Counted from the first letter of the stretch, positions 19,479 through 28,769 are shown. The stretch: 64,000 bases of DNA from Candidatus Zixiibacteriota bacterium (GCA_023138975.1 JAGLON010000020.1:1-64000); one strand, 5' to 3'. Translations and numbers: made by a program. The notes: generated from the sequence alone by a model not told the origin.

Positions 19479-20411
19479 ATGTTTGATGAAAAAATAAGAA
19501 TAGCCATCATATCCGGTCCGACCGCGTCCGGGAAATCTTCACTCGCTCTTGCAATAGCTCAGGAGTTTAACGCCGAGATAATTTCCGCTGATTCGCGCCA
19601 AATTTACCGTCAATTAAAAATCGGCACGGATCGTTTAAGTGAGAATGAATGGCAGGGAGTTCCTCATCATCTTATGGGGAGCCATGATCTTTCCGATAAA
19701 TTCACCGCTTTTGGTTTTGTCGATGCCGCTGAAATAGCCGTAACAGAAGCTCGTAAAAATGGAAAACATATTATTATTTGCGGTGGAACCGGGATGTATA
19801 TTCGAGCCTTTGCCGATGGAATATTCGAGATGCCGGATGGCGATACGTCTTATCGCAGCGAGCTGCTCGATCTGGCTTCAAAGAAAGGCCCCAAATTTAT
19901 TCATGAGATGCTAATGGAAGTTGATCCCGAAGAAGCATCAAAAGTACACTTCAACAACATGATTCGAGTGATTCGGGCTTTGGAAATTTACAATTTAACC
20001 GGAAAACCGAAAAGCGAAATAGTAAAAAACACAGCTCCCAGAGATAAAAACTATATTTTTAAGCAGGTTATTCTGACTCCTCCTCGCGATATTTTGTATA
20101 AGCGTATAGAAGCTCGGGTTGATGAGATGTTTGTCCAAGGGCTTGTTGAAGAAGTCAAACTGGTTTATAACTCCGAATACGGAAAAGCGCTACACAAAAA
20201 AAAGATTGTCGGCTATAGTGAAATAATCGAGTATTTGGATGGTCATTGCACCCTGGAAGAAGCTAAATTACTTGTTAAACAGAACACCCGGCGCTACGCA
20301 AAGCGTCAATTTACATGGTTTAGAAATGTCAAGAACGCCGATTTTATAACGGCTTTTGGTTCAGAATCAATAGAAACTGGAAAAGGACTATTCCATAAAT
20401 TTTGGCAATAA
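19479..20411 (+). CDS. miaA: tRNA dimethylallyltransferase MiaA
   Basis: This 310-residue enzyme transfers a dimethylallyl group to A37 of tRNAs reading UNN codons. The P-loop is GPTASGKSS, followed by the substrate segment SADSRQIYR, GGTGMYIRAF and the C-terminal RRYAKRQFTWFRN. Length and motifs are standard. It follows mutL directly in the mutS-mutL-miaA order that is common in bacteria. Confidence 0.96.
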   Translation: MFDEKIRIAIISGPTASGKSSLALAIAQEFNAEIISADSRQIYRQLKIGTDRLSENEWQGVPHHLMGSHDLSDKFTAFGFVDAAEIAVTEARKNGKHIIICGGTGMYIRAFADGIFEMPDGDTSYRSELLDLASKKGPKFIHEMLMEVDPEEASKVHFNNMIRVIRALEIYNLTGKPKSEIVKNTAPRDKNYIFKQVILTPPRDILYKRIEARVDEMFVQGLVEEVKLVYNSEYGKALHKKKIVGYSEIIEYLDGHCTLEEAKLLVKQNTRRYAKRQFTWFRNVKNADFITAFGSESIETGKGLFHKFWQ

Positions 20412-20428
20412 TTACCTCACAAAAAAAC

Positions 20429-20458
20429 TTGACACAATTCAGCGCAAGACGTTATATA
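20429..20458 (+). promoter_or_regulatory. Sigma70-type promoter for mltD
   Basis: A perfect TTGACA (20429-20434) and TATATA (20453-20458) are separated by 18 bases. The transcript would have a leader of about 85 bases. That leader contains AAAGGT and ACCTTT segments that could pair at long range, but no known riboswitch was recognised. Confidence 0.6.
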
Positions 20459-20549
20459 TTACAACGGTTTAGAGGGATTTTGACATAAAGGTGCCGGACG
20501 TCGGGGCCGATATATAAATAGCAGCCAAACCTTTACAGCAAGGAATGCT

Positions 20550-22580
20550 TTGAGATATTTTATACTATTTTTCGCAGTTATAGGACTCTGCGGTTCGCCG
20601 ATTTTGGCCGTGCATCAATACGATGATATCCCGCAGAACAATCCCACTGAGATTGATTTCAACGAAGGTGATAGCAGTGCGACAGAAGACTTTTCCCTTG
20701 AAATCCAATCTGAAATAAATTCTGATTCAGCTTTTGCCGTGGATGATGAACTCTGGCGTCAGATGAACCTGGCTCAGGAATATTTTGCTCAGGGAGTAGC
20801 TGCAAATCAGGAAGCCTCTTGGGAAGAAGCGCAATATTATCTGGAAAAAGCGCTTTCAGTCTTAGGTGATTTGGACGTCGATACGGTTGATAGCGGACCT
20901 GAAGCAAAAAAATATGGCACTTTAATTAGGCAAATTGTGGCTGACTACCGCTTAACCTTATTATCTCTCGGTACTTTACCGGAAGATGCTTCACCATCGG
21001 TGTTCTTGGAAAAGTTTTCCAGCCTTCAGAATTTAGGGGAGATCAAGGTTGAGGGTGAGAAAAAACCGATCACGTATAATGTCCCTATCGTTTATAACGA
21101 TCGGGTGAAAAAATCGATAATTTACTTCCAAACAGTAGCGCGGGAAGCATTTGAAAAATACCTCGAACGCTCCGGGAAATATATCCCGATGATGACCAAA
21201 ATCCTCGATGAGTACGGAGTACCGTCAGATATTGTTTTCCTGCCGATTATTGAATCCGGGTTTAATTGCAAAGCTTACTCCTGGGCCAGAGCCAGCGGTC
21301 CCTGGCAGTTTATTGCTTCAACTGGCCGTATGTATGATCTTAATCGCAATTGGTGGTATGACGAACGACGTGATTTCGTTAAATCGACTCACGCCGCCGC
21401 GAAATTCTTAAAACATCTGAATGAGAAATTCGACAGCTGGGAACTAGCATTGGCTGCTTACAACGGTGGACCGGGACGGGTAGGCCGCACAATAAAGAGT
21501 CAGAAAACTCGCAATTTTTGGGATATGCGCCTTAGAAAACAGACCGAAGATTACGTGCCTTTTTATATGGCCGCGACGATAATCGCCAAGAATCCTGAAT
21601 TATATGGTTTTCATATTAATTATGACGACCCGGTTACATATGATGAAGTAGTCATTAAAAAATGCCTTGATTTGAAAACAGTGGCAAAGGCAGTCGGACA
21701 TAGCAAAGACGTATTGGAAGAGTTAAACCCAGAGCTGTTACGCGGGGTTACTCCTCCGGGCAAAAAAAGTTACAATCTGCGAATTCCGGAGGGCACAAAA
21801 GAGAAATTCTTAAAAAACCTACCGTCTTTGAAATCACCGCGTGAAACAAGCTGGGTGCGGCATAAAATCAGACGAGGCGAAACGGTTTCCAGTATCGCCA
21901 ATAAATATGGCGTATCACAATACGCGATTTTCGAATCTAACAATATGAACCGACGTTCGCGAATTTATGCCGGAAAATCACTCATAGTTCCGGTTCCTCT
22001 GGATGGGAATTACTCCTCTCCAAAGAAGTCAAAACGTCGCCCAGTTTCGTCCGATGGCAATACCTATATTGTCCGCCGGGGCGATAATCTCTGGGATATT
22101 TCACGGTCCTTCAAGACAACTCCCGCCAAACTGCGCCGGTTAAACTATCTGGGTAATTCCAGCCGCATCTATGTGGGACAAGTATTAAAGATTCCCGGCT
22201 CGTCGCGAAAAAGCTCCGGTAAAACGGTGGCATCAAAGCCAGATATTAATAAACAACCGGCTGGTGAATCGTTCAAATATAAAGTCAAGCGCGGAGATAC
22301 TGTCTGGGATATTGCCCGCGAATACGGCACAACTACGGCAGCCCTGAGGCGTCTCAACGGACTCTCACGATCGGCCCGGATATATATTGGTCAGACGTTG
22401 TTGGTGCAGGGAAGTTCATCCAACTCCGATGACTTTTATCTTTATACCGTTCGGAGAGGGGATACTCTGTCTGAAATCGCTCGTGCCTTCGGTACAACCA
22501 TAAACTCACTTAAGCGGTTGAATAATATTCGAAACGCGTCAAGACTATCAGTTGGTATGAAATTAAAGATTGCGCGTTAG
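20550..22580 (+). CDS. mltD: Membrane-bound lytic murein transglycosylase D-like protein with four LysM domains
   Basis: This 676-residue exported enzyme cleaves the glycan strands of peptidoglycan. The signal peptide covers about residues 1-20. A helical N region precedes the SLT domain (about 200-350), where the catalytic glutamate is E235 in PIIESGFN and the family signature SGPWQFIASTGR follows. Four LysM peptidoglycan-binding repeats lie near 435-480, 503-547, 570-613 and 627-673. The start is TTG at 20550: AAGGAA lies five bases upstream, and an ATG at 20545 is in another frame and stops at once. sppA follows after 12 bases. Confidence 0.9.
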   Translation: MRYFILFFAVIGLCGSPILAVHQYDDIPQNNPTEIDFNEGDSSATEDFSLEIQSEINSDSAFAVDDELWRQMNLAQEYFAQGVAANQEASWEEAQYYLEKALSVLGDLDVDTVDSGPEAKKYGTLIRQIVADYRLTLLSLGTLPEDASPSVFLEKFSSLQNLGEIKVEGEKKPITYNVPIVYNDRVKKSIIYFQTVAREAFEKYLERSGKYIPMMTKILDEYGVPSDIVFLPIIESGFNCKAYSWARASGPWQFIASTGRMYDLNRNWWYDERRDFVKSTHAAAKFLKHLNEKFDSWELALAAYNGGPGRVGRTIKSQKTRNFWDMRLRKQTEDYVPFYMAATIIAKNPELYGFHINYDDPVTYDEVVIKKCLDLKTVAKAVGHSKDVLEELNPELLRGVTPPGKKSYNLRIPEGTKEKFLKNLPSLKSPRETSWVRHKIRRGETVSSIANKYGVSQYAIFESNNMNRRSRIYAGKSLIVPVPLDGNYSSPKKSKRRPVSSDGNTYIVRRGDNLWDISRSFKTTPAKLRRLNYLGNSSRIYVGQVLKIPGSSRKSSGKTVASKPDINKQPAGESFKYKVKRGDTVWDIAREYGTTTAALRRLNGLSRSARIYIGQTLLVQGSSSNSDDFYLYTVRRGDTLSEIARAFGTTINSLKRLNNIRNASRLSVGMKLKIAR

Positions 22581-22592
22581 AGAGGGAAATAA

Positions 22593-23480
22593 ATGAAAAA
22601 GCGATCTGTTGTTATAATAATTGTCATAGCCTCTGGTCTGGTATTTTTCGGGTTTGCTGCTTTGGTGGCAATTGTAGGGCTAACTAGCGATGCCGGATAC
22701 TCGGGGTTTTCCGGGTTTGGTCCGAAGGTTGCAGTTATTGAAGTTTATGGCCAGATCCTTAGCTCACGGGATGTTGTCCGTCAGCTAAAAATGTGGTCGG
22801 ATGACGGGGCCGTTAAGGCGATTGTTATAGATATTGACTCGCCCGGAGGCGGTGTTGCCGCTTCTCAGGAAATATACGACCAAATTCTGAAAACAAGAGA
22901 AGAAGGCATAGTTGTAATCGCCTCTATGAGTAGTGTTGCTGCTTCAGGAGGCTATTATATTGCCTGCGCCGCCGACAGAATTGTTGCTAATCCGGGAACT
23001 CTGACTGGCTCAATAGGCGTAATCCTATCTTATCCAACGGCTAAGAAGCTTTTTGAAAAAATTGGCGTAGAGATGGAAGTTGTGAAATCGGGTGAGTTAA
23101 AAGATGTTGGCTCAATGGATCGGCCAATGACTCCCGAAGAGGAACGCATGCTTCAAGCTGTTATCGATGATAGCTACGAGCAGTTTGTTGAGGCTATTGC
23201 CAATGGACGTAATATGGAGAAGGAAGATATTTACCCTTTTGCTGACGGCTCGATTTTTACTGGGCGGCAGGCTTATAATATCGGTCTGATTGATACTCTG
23301 GGCAGTTTTGAAGAGGCTATCAGTATTGCCGGTGAAATGGCCAATATTGGACCATATCCAGACCGAGTAAAAGAACGCAAACGCAAACCGGGGCTATTCG
23401 ACATTTTAGCCGAATCAGCAGCGCTGTTGAATAAAGTATCACAATTAGAAAATACTCAGCCAACGTTGATGTATAAATAA
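22593..23480 (+). CDS. sppA: Signal peptide peptidase SppA (short form)
   Basis: This 295-residue S49 serine protease has one N-terminal membrane segment and degrades cleaved signal peptides. The catalytic dyad is S118 (VAASGGYYIA) and K170 (GELKDVGSM). The crotonase-like segment DIDSPGGGV is also present. The length fits the single-domain SppA of Gram-positive and FCB bacteria, not the duplicated E. coli form. AGAGGG precedes the ATG, and the gene is 12 bases after mltD, so they are probably co-transcribed. Confidence 0.93.
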   Translation: MKKRSVVIIIVIASGLVFFGFAALVAIVGLTSDAGYSGFSGFGPKVAVIEVYGQILSSRDVVRQLKMWSDDGAVKAIVIDIDSPGGGVAASQEIYDQILKTREEGIVVIASMSSVAASGGYYIACAADRIVANPGTLTGSIGVILSYPTAKKLFEKIGVEMEVVKSGELKDVGSMDRPMTPEEERMLQAVIDDSYEQFVEAIANGRNMEKEDIYPFADGSIFTGRQAYNIGLIDTLGSFEEAISIAGEMANIGPYPDRVKERKRKPGLFDILAESAALLNKVSQLENTQPTLMYK

Positions 23481-23492
23481 ATGACCTAATAC

Positions 23493-23520
23493 TTGACCTG
23501 CTTTTTTAATAGTGTATATT
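23493..23520 (+). promoter_or_regulatory. Sigma70-type promoter for the HU gene
   Basis: TTGACC (23493-23498) and TATATT (23515-23520) are separated by 16 bases. They sit just after sppA and give an HU leader of about 140 bases. Confidence 0.6.
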
Positions 23521-23541
23521 AAATCTAAGGGTAGCGGCAAG

Positions 23542-23626
23542 GCAACATTTCGAGAAATTACTGTAAAATCTTTTCTCAATCAAGCAAAATAAATGTTGCG
23601 TAAAGCTAAAACAGGTATTATGTTGC
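23542..23626 (+). promoter_or_regulatory. Inverted repeats in the HU leader
   Basis: GCAACATTT (23542-23550) is exactly complementary to AAATGTTGC (23591-23599). A second copy of ATGTTGC occurs at 23620-23626. The first arm could pair with either of the two others, giving mutually exclusive hairpins upstream of the HU ribosome site. The function is unknown. Confidence 0.45.
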
Positions 23627-23666
23627 ATCACTTAATTATCGATAGTGTTTATTGAAGGAGGAAAAG

Positions 23667-23951
23667 ATGACCAAGGCCGATCTGGTTGAAAAGGTTGCTG
23701 AAAAAACCGGGCTGACTAGAACCGACGTTGCCGTGGTGGTCGATAATTTCTTAGCTACGGTTAAGAAGTCGCTGGAAGCGGGACACAACATTGAGATCCG
23801 GGGATTTGGTACTTTCAAAATTAAATTAAGAAAAGCTCGCAAGGCGAGAAACCCTCGCACTGGAGAAGTTGTTCCGGTTCCTGATCGCAAGGTACCGGTA
23901 TTTAAACCGTCAAATGAATTTAAAAATCTGATAACCAAACTGCCCATATAA
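23667..23951 (+). CDS. HU-family DNA-binding protein
   Basis: This 94-residue nucleoid protein has the HU/IHF fold signature GFGTFKIKLRKARKARNPRTG across the arm and the closing helix PSNEFKNLI. It bends and compacts DNA as a dimer. GGAGG lies six to seven bases before ATG 23667; the longer frame starting at 23652 would include the ribosome site. A tiny ribosomal-type gene follows at 23978. The features do not separate HU from IHF with certainty. Confidence 0.93.
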   Translation: MTKADLVEKVAEKTGLTRTDVAVVVDNFLATVKKSLEAGHNIEIRGFGTFKIKLRKARKARNPRTGEVVPVPDRKVPVFKPSNEFKNLITKLPI

Positions 23952-23977
23952 GAAGCAGTCTGTTTATAGGAGGATGA

Positions 23978-24073
23978 ATGCCCAGCGGAAAGAAACGAAA
24001 ACGGCAAAAGATTAAGACCCACAAACGGAAAAAACGGAGACGCGCCAACCGTCATAAAAAGAAAAAAGTCTGA
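23978..24073 (+). CDS. AURKAIP1/COX24-domain (mS38/bS22-like) small basic protein
   Basis: A 31-residue protein starts MPSGKKRKRQKIKTHKRKK and ends RHKKKKV. AGGAGG lies just before the ATG. More than half of the residues are K or R. The pattern SGKKRKR-x2-I-x-THKRKKR-x4-RHKKK matches the short bacterial proteins with an AURKAIP1/COX24 domain, relatives of mitochondrial small-subunit protein mS38 and of the mycobacterial 30S protein bS22 near helix 44. A role in the small ribosomal subunit is inferred from that. It lies 26 bases after HU and before a strong terminator, so the two are probably one transcript. An ATG at 23974 in another frame stops after 13 codons. Confidence 0.8.
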   Translation: MPSGKKRKRQKIKTHKRKKRRRANRHKKKKV

Positions 24074-24097
24074 TTGGGCGTTAATCTGACAATATTT

Positions 24098-24134
24098 GGG
24101 CAGGGTTTCTTTACCAAACCCTGCCTTATTTTTT
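24098..24134 (+). terminator. Rho-independent terminator
   Basis: GGCAGGGTTT pairs perfectly with AAACCCTGCC around a seven-base loop, followed by TTATTTTTT. It ends the HU and small-basic-protein transcript. Confidence 0.92.
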
Positions 24135-24288
24135 GAAAATTCTTCCTACTCAGTTCGGATAAATATTCCAGTTTCTCATCTAGCTTTTTACCCGTATTTG
24201 ATGTCTCTCGGTAACACATTAAGTCTCAATACGTTTAGTATCATGATGTCGCAATGCGAATCGGCCCTGTTTTTGCATATTCGCTGGT

Positions 24289-27135
24289 ATGCGAAAAATT
24301 TTCTTTATACTACTATTCGTAAGCGTTTTACCGTTTACATCCAATGCCGAGCCGTTGCTCGACATTGATGATTTCCTGATTTCTCAGGATTTTGCTTCAT
24401 CTGAGCAGAATTATCCATCGATCGCAGTCGGCCTGAATGGCAAATTTGCTGTTATATGGTCTGACATGCGGGCTGGAAACGGCGATGTCTTCTGCCGCTT
24501 ATATGACAGCGGAGCAAGTGCTATAACCGATGAGTTTATTCTCAATGACGATAATATTTCTGCCTGGCAGCTTGAACCCGAGATGTCCTCGGATTGGAGC
24601 GGTAACTATTACGCCGTATGGAAAGACTATCGCAACAATGCATTCCCTTTTGACCCCGACGTCTATTATCAAAAGCTCGACAGCACGGGAACAATCGGAA
24701 CTAATTTAAACATAACTACGGAATTACCGGATTCATCTCATCAGTCGCCCGCTATCGGGTCGACTGGCTGGGGAAAAACAGTTATTGCGTGGGCTGATTT
24801 GAGAAATAATAATTGGGATGTGTTTGCGCAGTTGCTCGATATCAACGGCAGTACCATCGGAACCAATCATCGCGTTAATGACGATGCCTCTGTTACGCCT
24901 CAACATGAGCCTGATATTGCGCTGTCTCCTGATGGCTGGTATGTTGTTTCATGGTATGATCGGCGCAATGGAAATGACGATGTGTTTTTACAAAAATTCG
25001 ATTCGTCCGGCTCACCGGTCGGTTCAAATCTCATGGTCAATGAAAATATCGGTACAACTCGTCAGAAATTCCCATCGGTCGCAATCGGTGGAAATGGTAC
25101 AATTCTAGTTGTCTGGACAGATTGGCGTCATGGCACGTATCCGGCAAATTCTGATATTTATTTACAACGTTACGATTCTGATTTGAATAAAATAGGAAAC
25201 AATATCCGTCTTAATTATGATGGTTCCGGGACCTCACAAAAAGACCCCGAAATAGCTTCTGACCGGATGGGAAATGCTTGTGTTATATGGTCCGATTCAA
25301 CCACGACCGGATGGAATGTCAAAGCTCAAATGCTTGACAATAACGGAACTTTCCGAGATGAAAACTTTATTGTAAACACTCATGAAGAAGGCGATCAGCT
25401 ACTTGGTGACGTGGCTCTTGACGGTTATCATATGTACGTCACCTGGGTTGACAATCGAAACGGACATTTTGATATATACGGTCGTGTAATACAGTATAAC
25501 AATCCATCGCTTTTAACAAGTCCGAATAGGATCGATATTAGTATCGATCAAAGTGATCCGGACCCCGATCCCCAAACTCTTATAATTCAAAATGCCGGTT
25601 ATGGTGAGTTGGATTATCGCGTTTCATCCAATCAATCATGGGTGATTCTTTCAAAAAGCAGCGGATCAACGCCGGACAGTTTTGTTGTTGCTATTAATCC
25701 GAACGGGCTTTCTAACGGTACCCATACCGCACAAATAAGTTTAATTGACGTAACGCATAACGATTCCACCGCTTTTATTCCGGTAACTTTTACGATTACC
25801 GGACCAATGATAGATATTTCCGAAGATTCTCTTACATTTCGCGCGCTTGCGGAACTTGGTGCTCCGGCAGGACAGACTATACTTATTAACAATAGCAGTA
25901 CTGGCGCTCTGGACTGGGAATTAATTGTCTCCGATCTCTGGATAACAACGGATGTAACTTCTGGAACCGATGGCGATCCCGTTGTAGTCGGATGCGATAT
26001 AGCATCATTATCTTCCGGTAGCTATTCTGGTTTTGTTATTGTCTCCGATACCGGAGCTGTCAACAGCCCGGAATCTCTAATGGTATCTCTTGAACTTTTC
26101 TCAGATATTCCAAACCTGGCCCCAAACCCGGCTTTCCTTGAATTGAATCTCACTCAGGGGGAGAGTCTTGATGATTCTATTCAGATTATAAACAACGGCG
26201 GCGGAAGTTCAAACTGGGAGGCAACCAAGTATGACACTTGGATGACTCTGTCTGTTTCCGGCGGGGGAGATGATGACTATTTGCCATACTCTATCGGATC
26301 ATCTTTGAGCCCGGGATATTACAATGACAGTCTTCAGATTTCCGATAATACCGCCTTTAACAATCCTGTTTATATCCCTGTTAATCTTGCTGTCAATAGT
26401 TTTGATACAATAGTAGCTTCTCCGGTAAATACCGAAACTGGATCTCTGTTTCAGGCACAGGTATATCTAAATGCTCTTAGTACCATTGAATCCGGTTTGC
26501 TGACTCTAAGTTATGAATCAGTCTATTTGCAAATTGATTCCATTCTTCCGACTACTACTGATTTATCAGGACACATAAGCTCATCGATAAATATTGATTC
26601 AGCCCGGTTCTCGATTACGATTAGTCAGCCATCGCCGGATTCCATGATTTCACCCGGAAATTATCACTTATGCGATATTTACGGAACTGCCAATGATACT
26701 ATCGGAGCTACAACAAGTTTTTCCGCAGTCTCGACCGAAAACATGTTTTTCCTTCGTTCTGAGGCTGGGAATCCCTATCCGCCATTTCTAAATGCCGGTA
26801 ATATTGAAATTTCAGATCCTACCTATACCGATGACTGGGAGGATAATTTGGTTCCCGCCTTGTATTCTCTCAGTCAAAACTATCCTAATCCCTTTAACAA
26901 CTCCACTAATATTGGCTTTTCATTAGAGAGAACATCTTTGGCTAAGCTTGAGTTATTCAACATCTTGGGGCAAAGAGTTAAAACACTAATTGAAATGGAG
27001 TTATCAGCCGGGGAGCATGTTGTTGGATGGGATGGCCGTGATGACTTCGGTGAGATGACGGCCTCTGGAATATATTTTTACCGTCTGACAACACCAGCTT
27101 ATCAGGCTGTGAAAAAAATGATATTTCTAAAGTGA
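24289..27135 (+). CDS. Large secreted repeat protein with FlgD-like C-terminal module
   Basis: This 948-residue exported protein has a signal peptide (MRKIFFILLFVSVLPFTSNA). Residues ~30-400 contain six or seven repeats ending in phrases such as VVIWSDMRAG, IAWADLRNN, VSWYDRRNG and VVWTDWRHG, which read as a beta-propeller. Three Ig-like repeats of the BACON/ASH sort follow (about 405-700: WVILSKSSG, WITTDVTSG, WMTLSVSGG). A cohesin-like strand-rich domain covers about 710-840, and the C-terminal FlgD-like module has NYPNPFNNST and FNILGQRVKT. It is probably surface-exposed or released and binding or structural in role; no catalytic motif was seen. The ribosome site is weak. Confidence 0.82.
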   Translation: MRKIFFILLFVSVLPFTSNAEPLLDIDDFLISQDFASSEQNYPSIAVGLNGKFAVIWSDMRAGNGDVFCRLYDSGASAITDEFILNDDNISAWQLEPEMSSDWSGNYYAVWKDYRNNAFPFDPDVYYQKLDSTGTIGTNLNITTELPDSSHQSPAIGSTGWGKTVIAWADLRNNNWDVFAQLLDINGSTIGTNHRVNDDASVTPQHEPDIALSPDGWYVVSWYDRRNGNDDVFLQKFDSSGSPVGSNLMVNENIGTTRQKFPSVAIGGNGTILVVWTDWRHGTYPANSDIYLQRYDSDLNKIGNNIRLNYDGSGTSQKDPEIASDRMGNACVIWSDSTTTGWNVKAQMLDNNGTFRDENFIVNTHEEGDQLLGDVALDGYHMYVTWVDNRNGHFDIYGRVIQYNNPSLLTSPNRIDISIDQSDPDPDPQTLIIQNAGYGELDYRVSSNQSWVILSKSSGSTPDSFVVAINPNGLSNGTHTAQISLIDVTHNDSTAFIPVTFTITGPMIDISEDSLTFRALAELGAPAGQTILINNSSTGALDWELIVSDLWITTDVTSGTDGDPVVVGCDIASLSSGSYSGFVIVSDTGAVNSPESLMVSLELFSDIPNLAPNPAFLELNLTQGESLDDSIQIINNGGGSSNWEATKYDTWMTLSVSGGGDDDYLPYSIGSSLSPGYYNDSLQISDNTAFNNPVYIPVNLAVNSFDTIVASPVNTETGSLFQAQVYLNALSTIESGLLTLSYESVYLQIDSILPTTTDLSGHISSSINIDSARFSITISQPSPDSMISPGNYHLCDIYGTANDTIGATTSFSAVSTENMFFLRSEAGNPYPPFLNAGNIEISDPTYTDDWEDNLVPALYSLSQNYPNPFNNSTNIGFSLERTSLAKLELFNILGQRVKTLIEMELSAGEHVVGWDGRDDFGEMTASGIYFYRLTTPAYQAVKKMIFLK

Positions 27136-27258
27136 TTTTTAATAAAAAATTGCTTGCCGTAGCCGGGAAAACCTTTTTGCTTGAATAATCAAGACAACCC
27201 TTTACCGCATTTCGCCATCTTATTTCCAAAGAGTTAAGATGACGAAAGCGAGGTGCTT

Positions 27259-28512
27259 ATGAGTGGAACAAACGGAAAAATCCTTTTACTGACCCTGATA
27301 CTTATTCTCTTTGCCTCGATGGCCTGGGCCGATAAGGGACGGATTTATGGAAAAATCTACACCGATCGTGGAGAGGTTCTTGAGGGCGTCATTCGCTGGG
27401 ATAAGAATGAAGTCTGCTGGGAAGATATGATCGACGGCACCAAAGAACGGGAACGCCCAAAAGATGAGAGAAGAAGTAAACGAAAAAAATATAAAGACGG
27501 CTCGTCCAAAGTAAGACTGTTCGGATTTACCGTTTTCGGCGATGATAATAACTGGTACTCATCGACATCTCAAGCAGCCATTTCATTCGGTTTTATAAAG
27601 AGATTGACCGTTGACGGCAATAATAGCGCCGAGATCCTGCTAAAGAGTGGAGAAGAAGTTCTTATCCAATCGGGCTCAACCGATCTTGGGACTGCGGTAC
27701 GCGAAATTATTATAGAAACCGATGATGAAGGCGAACTTGAACTCGAATGGGACGATATCGAATATATCGAATTCATGGATGGCGGTGATGTGAAATCAAG
27801 CATGGGTGTTCGCATTTATGGAACCGTCACAACCGACCGCGCCGGTGAATATACCGGTTGGATATGCTGGGATATGGACGAGGCGCTTACCGACGATATC
27901 ATCGACGGGCGTGATCGCCGGCGTAAACGGAAAATCCGGTTTGAAAAAATAAAGAGTATCGAAAAGATATCCTCTCAGGCATCTGAAGTTGTCACCAAAG
28001 ACGGCAAATCATTCCGCCTCGATGATTCCAATGATGTCGATAGCGGTAATCGCGGCATCACCGTATCCGACAGTAAAATGGGTCGAGTCATTGTGGAGTG
28101 GGATGAATTTGAGAAACTTGAAATTCTGGATCCGCCCTCATCAGCTTATAAGCATTACAATGATTTTGACGGCGGTGAACGTCTGTTTGGAACTGTGTAC
28201 GACGAAGACGGCGAGAAGTACACCGGGATAATCCGCTGGGATAATGATGAAGAATATGGCTGGGAAATCCTCGACGGCGAATATCGCGGTGTTGATTTTG
28301 ATATCACCATGGAAAGCATTAAATCAATTGAGAAGCTGTCTCGACGCAGCAGCCGGATAACACTTTTTGATGGACGCGATTTCCGTCTGCGCGAATCAAA
28401 CGATGTCAACGATGACAACAAAGGTATTTATGTCTATCCCGACGGCCTCAATGGCGACGAAGTCGTCCTTGAGTGGGAAGATTTTGACCACGTTGAATTC
28501 AAAGAGAATTAA
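27259..28512 (+). CDS. Exported protein with three internal repeats, unknown function
   Basis: This 417-residue protein has a signal peptide ending near AWADKG. Three repeats of about 130 residues follow. Each opens with a GRIYGKIYTDRGE, VRIYGTVTTDRAGE or RLFGTVYDEDGE strand and continues with a GxIRWD or GWICWD turn and an IDG/LDG block. Each ends with an acidic VEWDEFE- or LEWEDFD-type strand. The protein is strongly charged (D, E, K, R). The repeats look like duplicated beta domains. GAGG five bases before ATG 27259 supports that start over GTG 27253. It is a single gene with a terminator ~120 bases downstream. Confidence 0.75.
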   Translation: MSGTNGKILLLTLILILFASMAWADKGRIYGKIYTDRGEVLEGVIRWDKNEVCWEDMIDGTKERERPKDERRSKRKKYKDGSSKVRLFGFTVFGDDNNWYSSTSQAAISFGFIKRLTVDGNNSAEILLKSGEEVLIQSGSTDLGTAVREIIIETDDEGELELEWDDIEYIEFMDGGDVKSSMGVRIYGTVTTDRAGEYTGWICWDMDEALTDDIIDGRDRRRKRKIRFEKIKSIEKISSQASEVVTKDGKSFRLDDSNDVDSGNRGITVSDSKMGRVIVEWDEFEKLEILDPPSSAYKHYNDFDGGERLFGTVYDEDGEKYTGIIRWDNDEEYGWEILDGEYRGVDFDITMESIKSIEKLSRRSSRITLFDGRDFRLRESNDVNDDNKGIYVYPDGLNGDEVVLEWEDFDHVEFKEN

Positions 28513-28633
28513 CACCCGGCAGGGGGACATTGTCCCTTTTCTGCTGTCGCGAAGATGACCGAACCTATTTTGATGTAAGTTAGTTTTAGTATAGTGTAAG
28601 ATTTCTAAAAGCCCTCTATACCGTCACGTTTCC

Positions 28634-28663
28634 AAAAGCCCCGCCTCGTGCGGGGTTTTTTTT
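28634..28663 (+). terminator. Rho-independent terminator
   Basis: CCCCGC pairs with GCGGGG around CTCGT, with AAAAG before and eight T after. It ends the 27259 gene's transcript and separates the core chromosome from the repeat-rich region. Confidence 0.88.
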
Positions 28664-28734
28664 ATGCACCCGAAGAGGGTGTCTTCGGTCAAGTGCAGTC
28701 TGACTTTTCTTTGCCAAAGTTTGTGCATACTCAT

Positions 28735-28757
28735 CCCCCTCCTTGAAAAGGAGGGGG
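28735..28757. repeat. GC-rich perfect hairpin
   Basis: CCCCCTCCTT and AAGGAGGGGG form a 10-bp perfect stem with a three-base loop. A GGGGGTGG stretch and a T run lie downstream, so it could also terminate transcription. Such units are common intergenic repeats. Confidence 0.7.
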
Positions 28758-28769
28758 CTAGGGGGTGGT

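Noticed and set aside
20461-20549. Riboswitch in the mltD leader
   Set aside because: The leader has possible pairings, but none of the conserved cores of known riboswitches could be found.
24096-24368. 90-codon frame after the small basic protein
   Set aside because: It starts inside the terminator hairpin, has no ribosome site and overlaps the true signal-peptide start at 24289.
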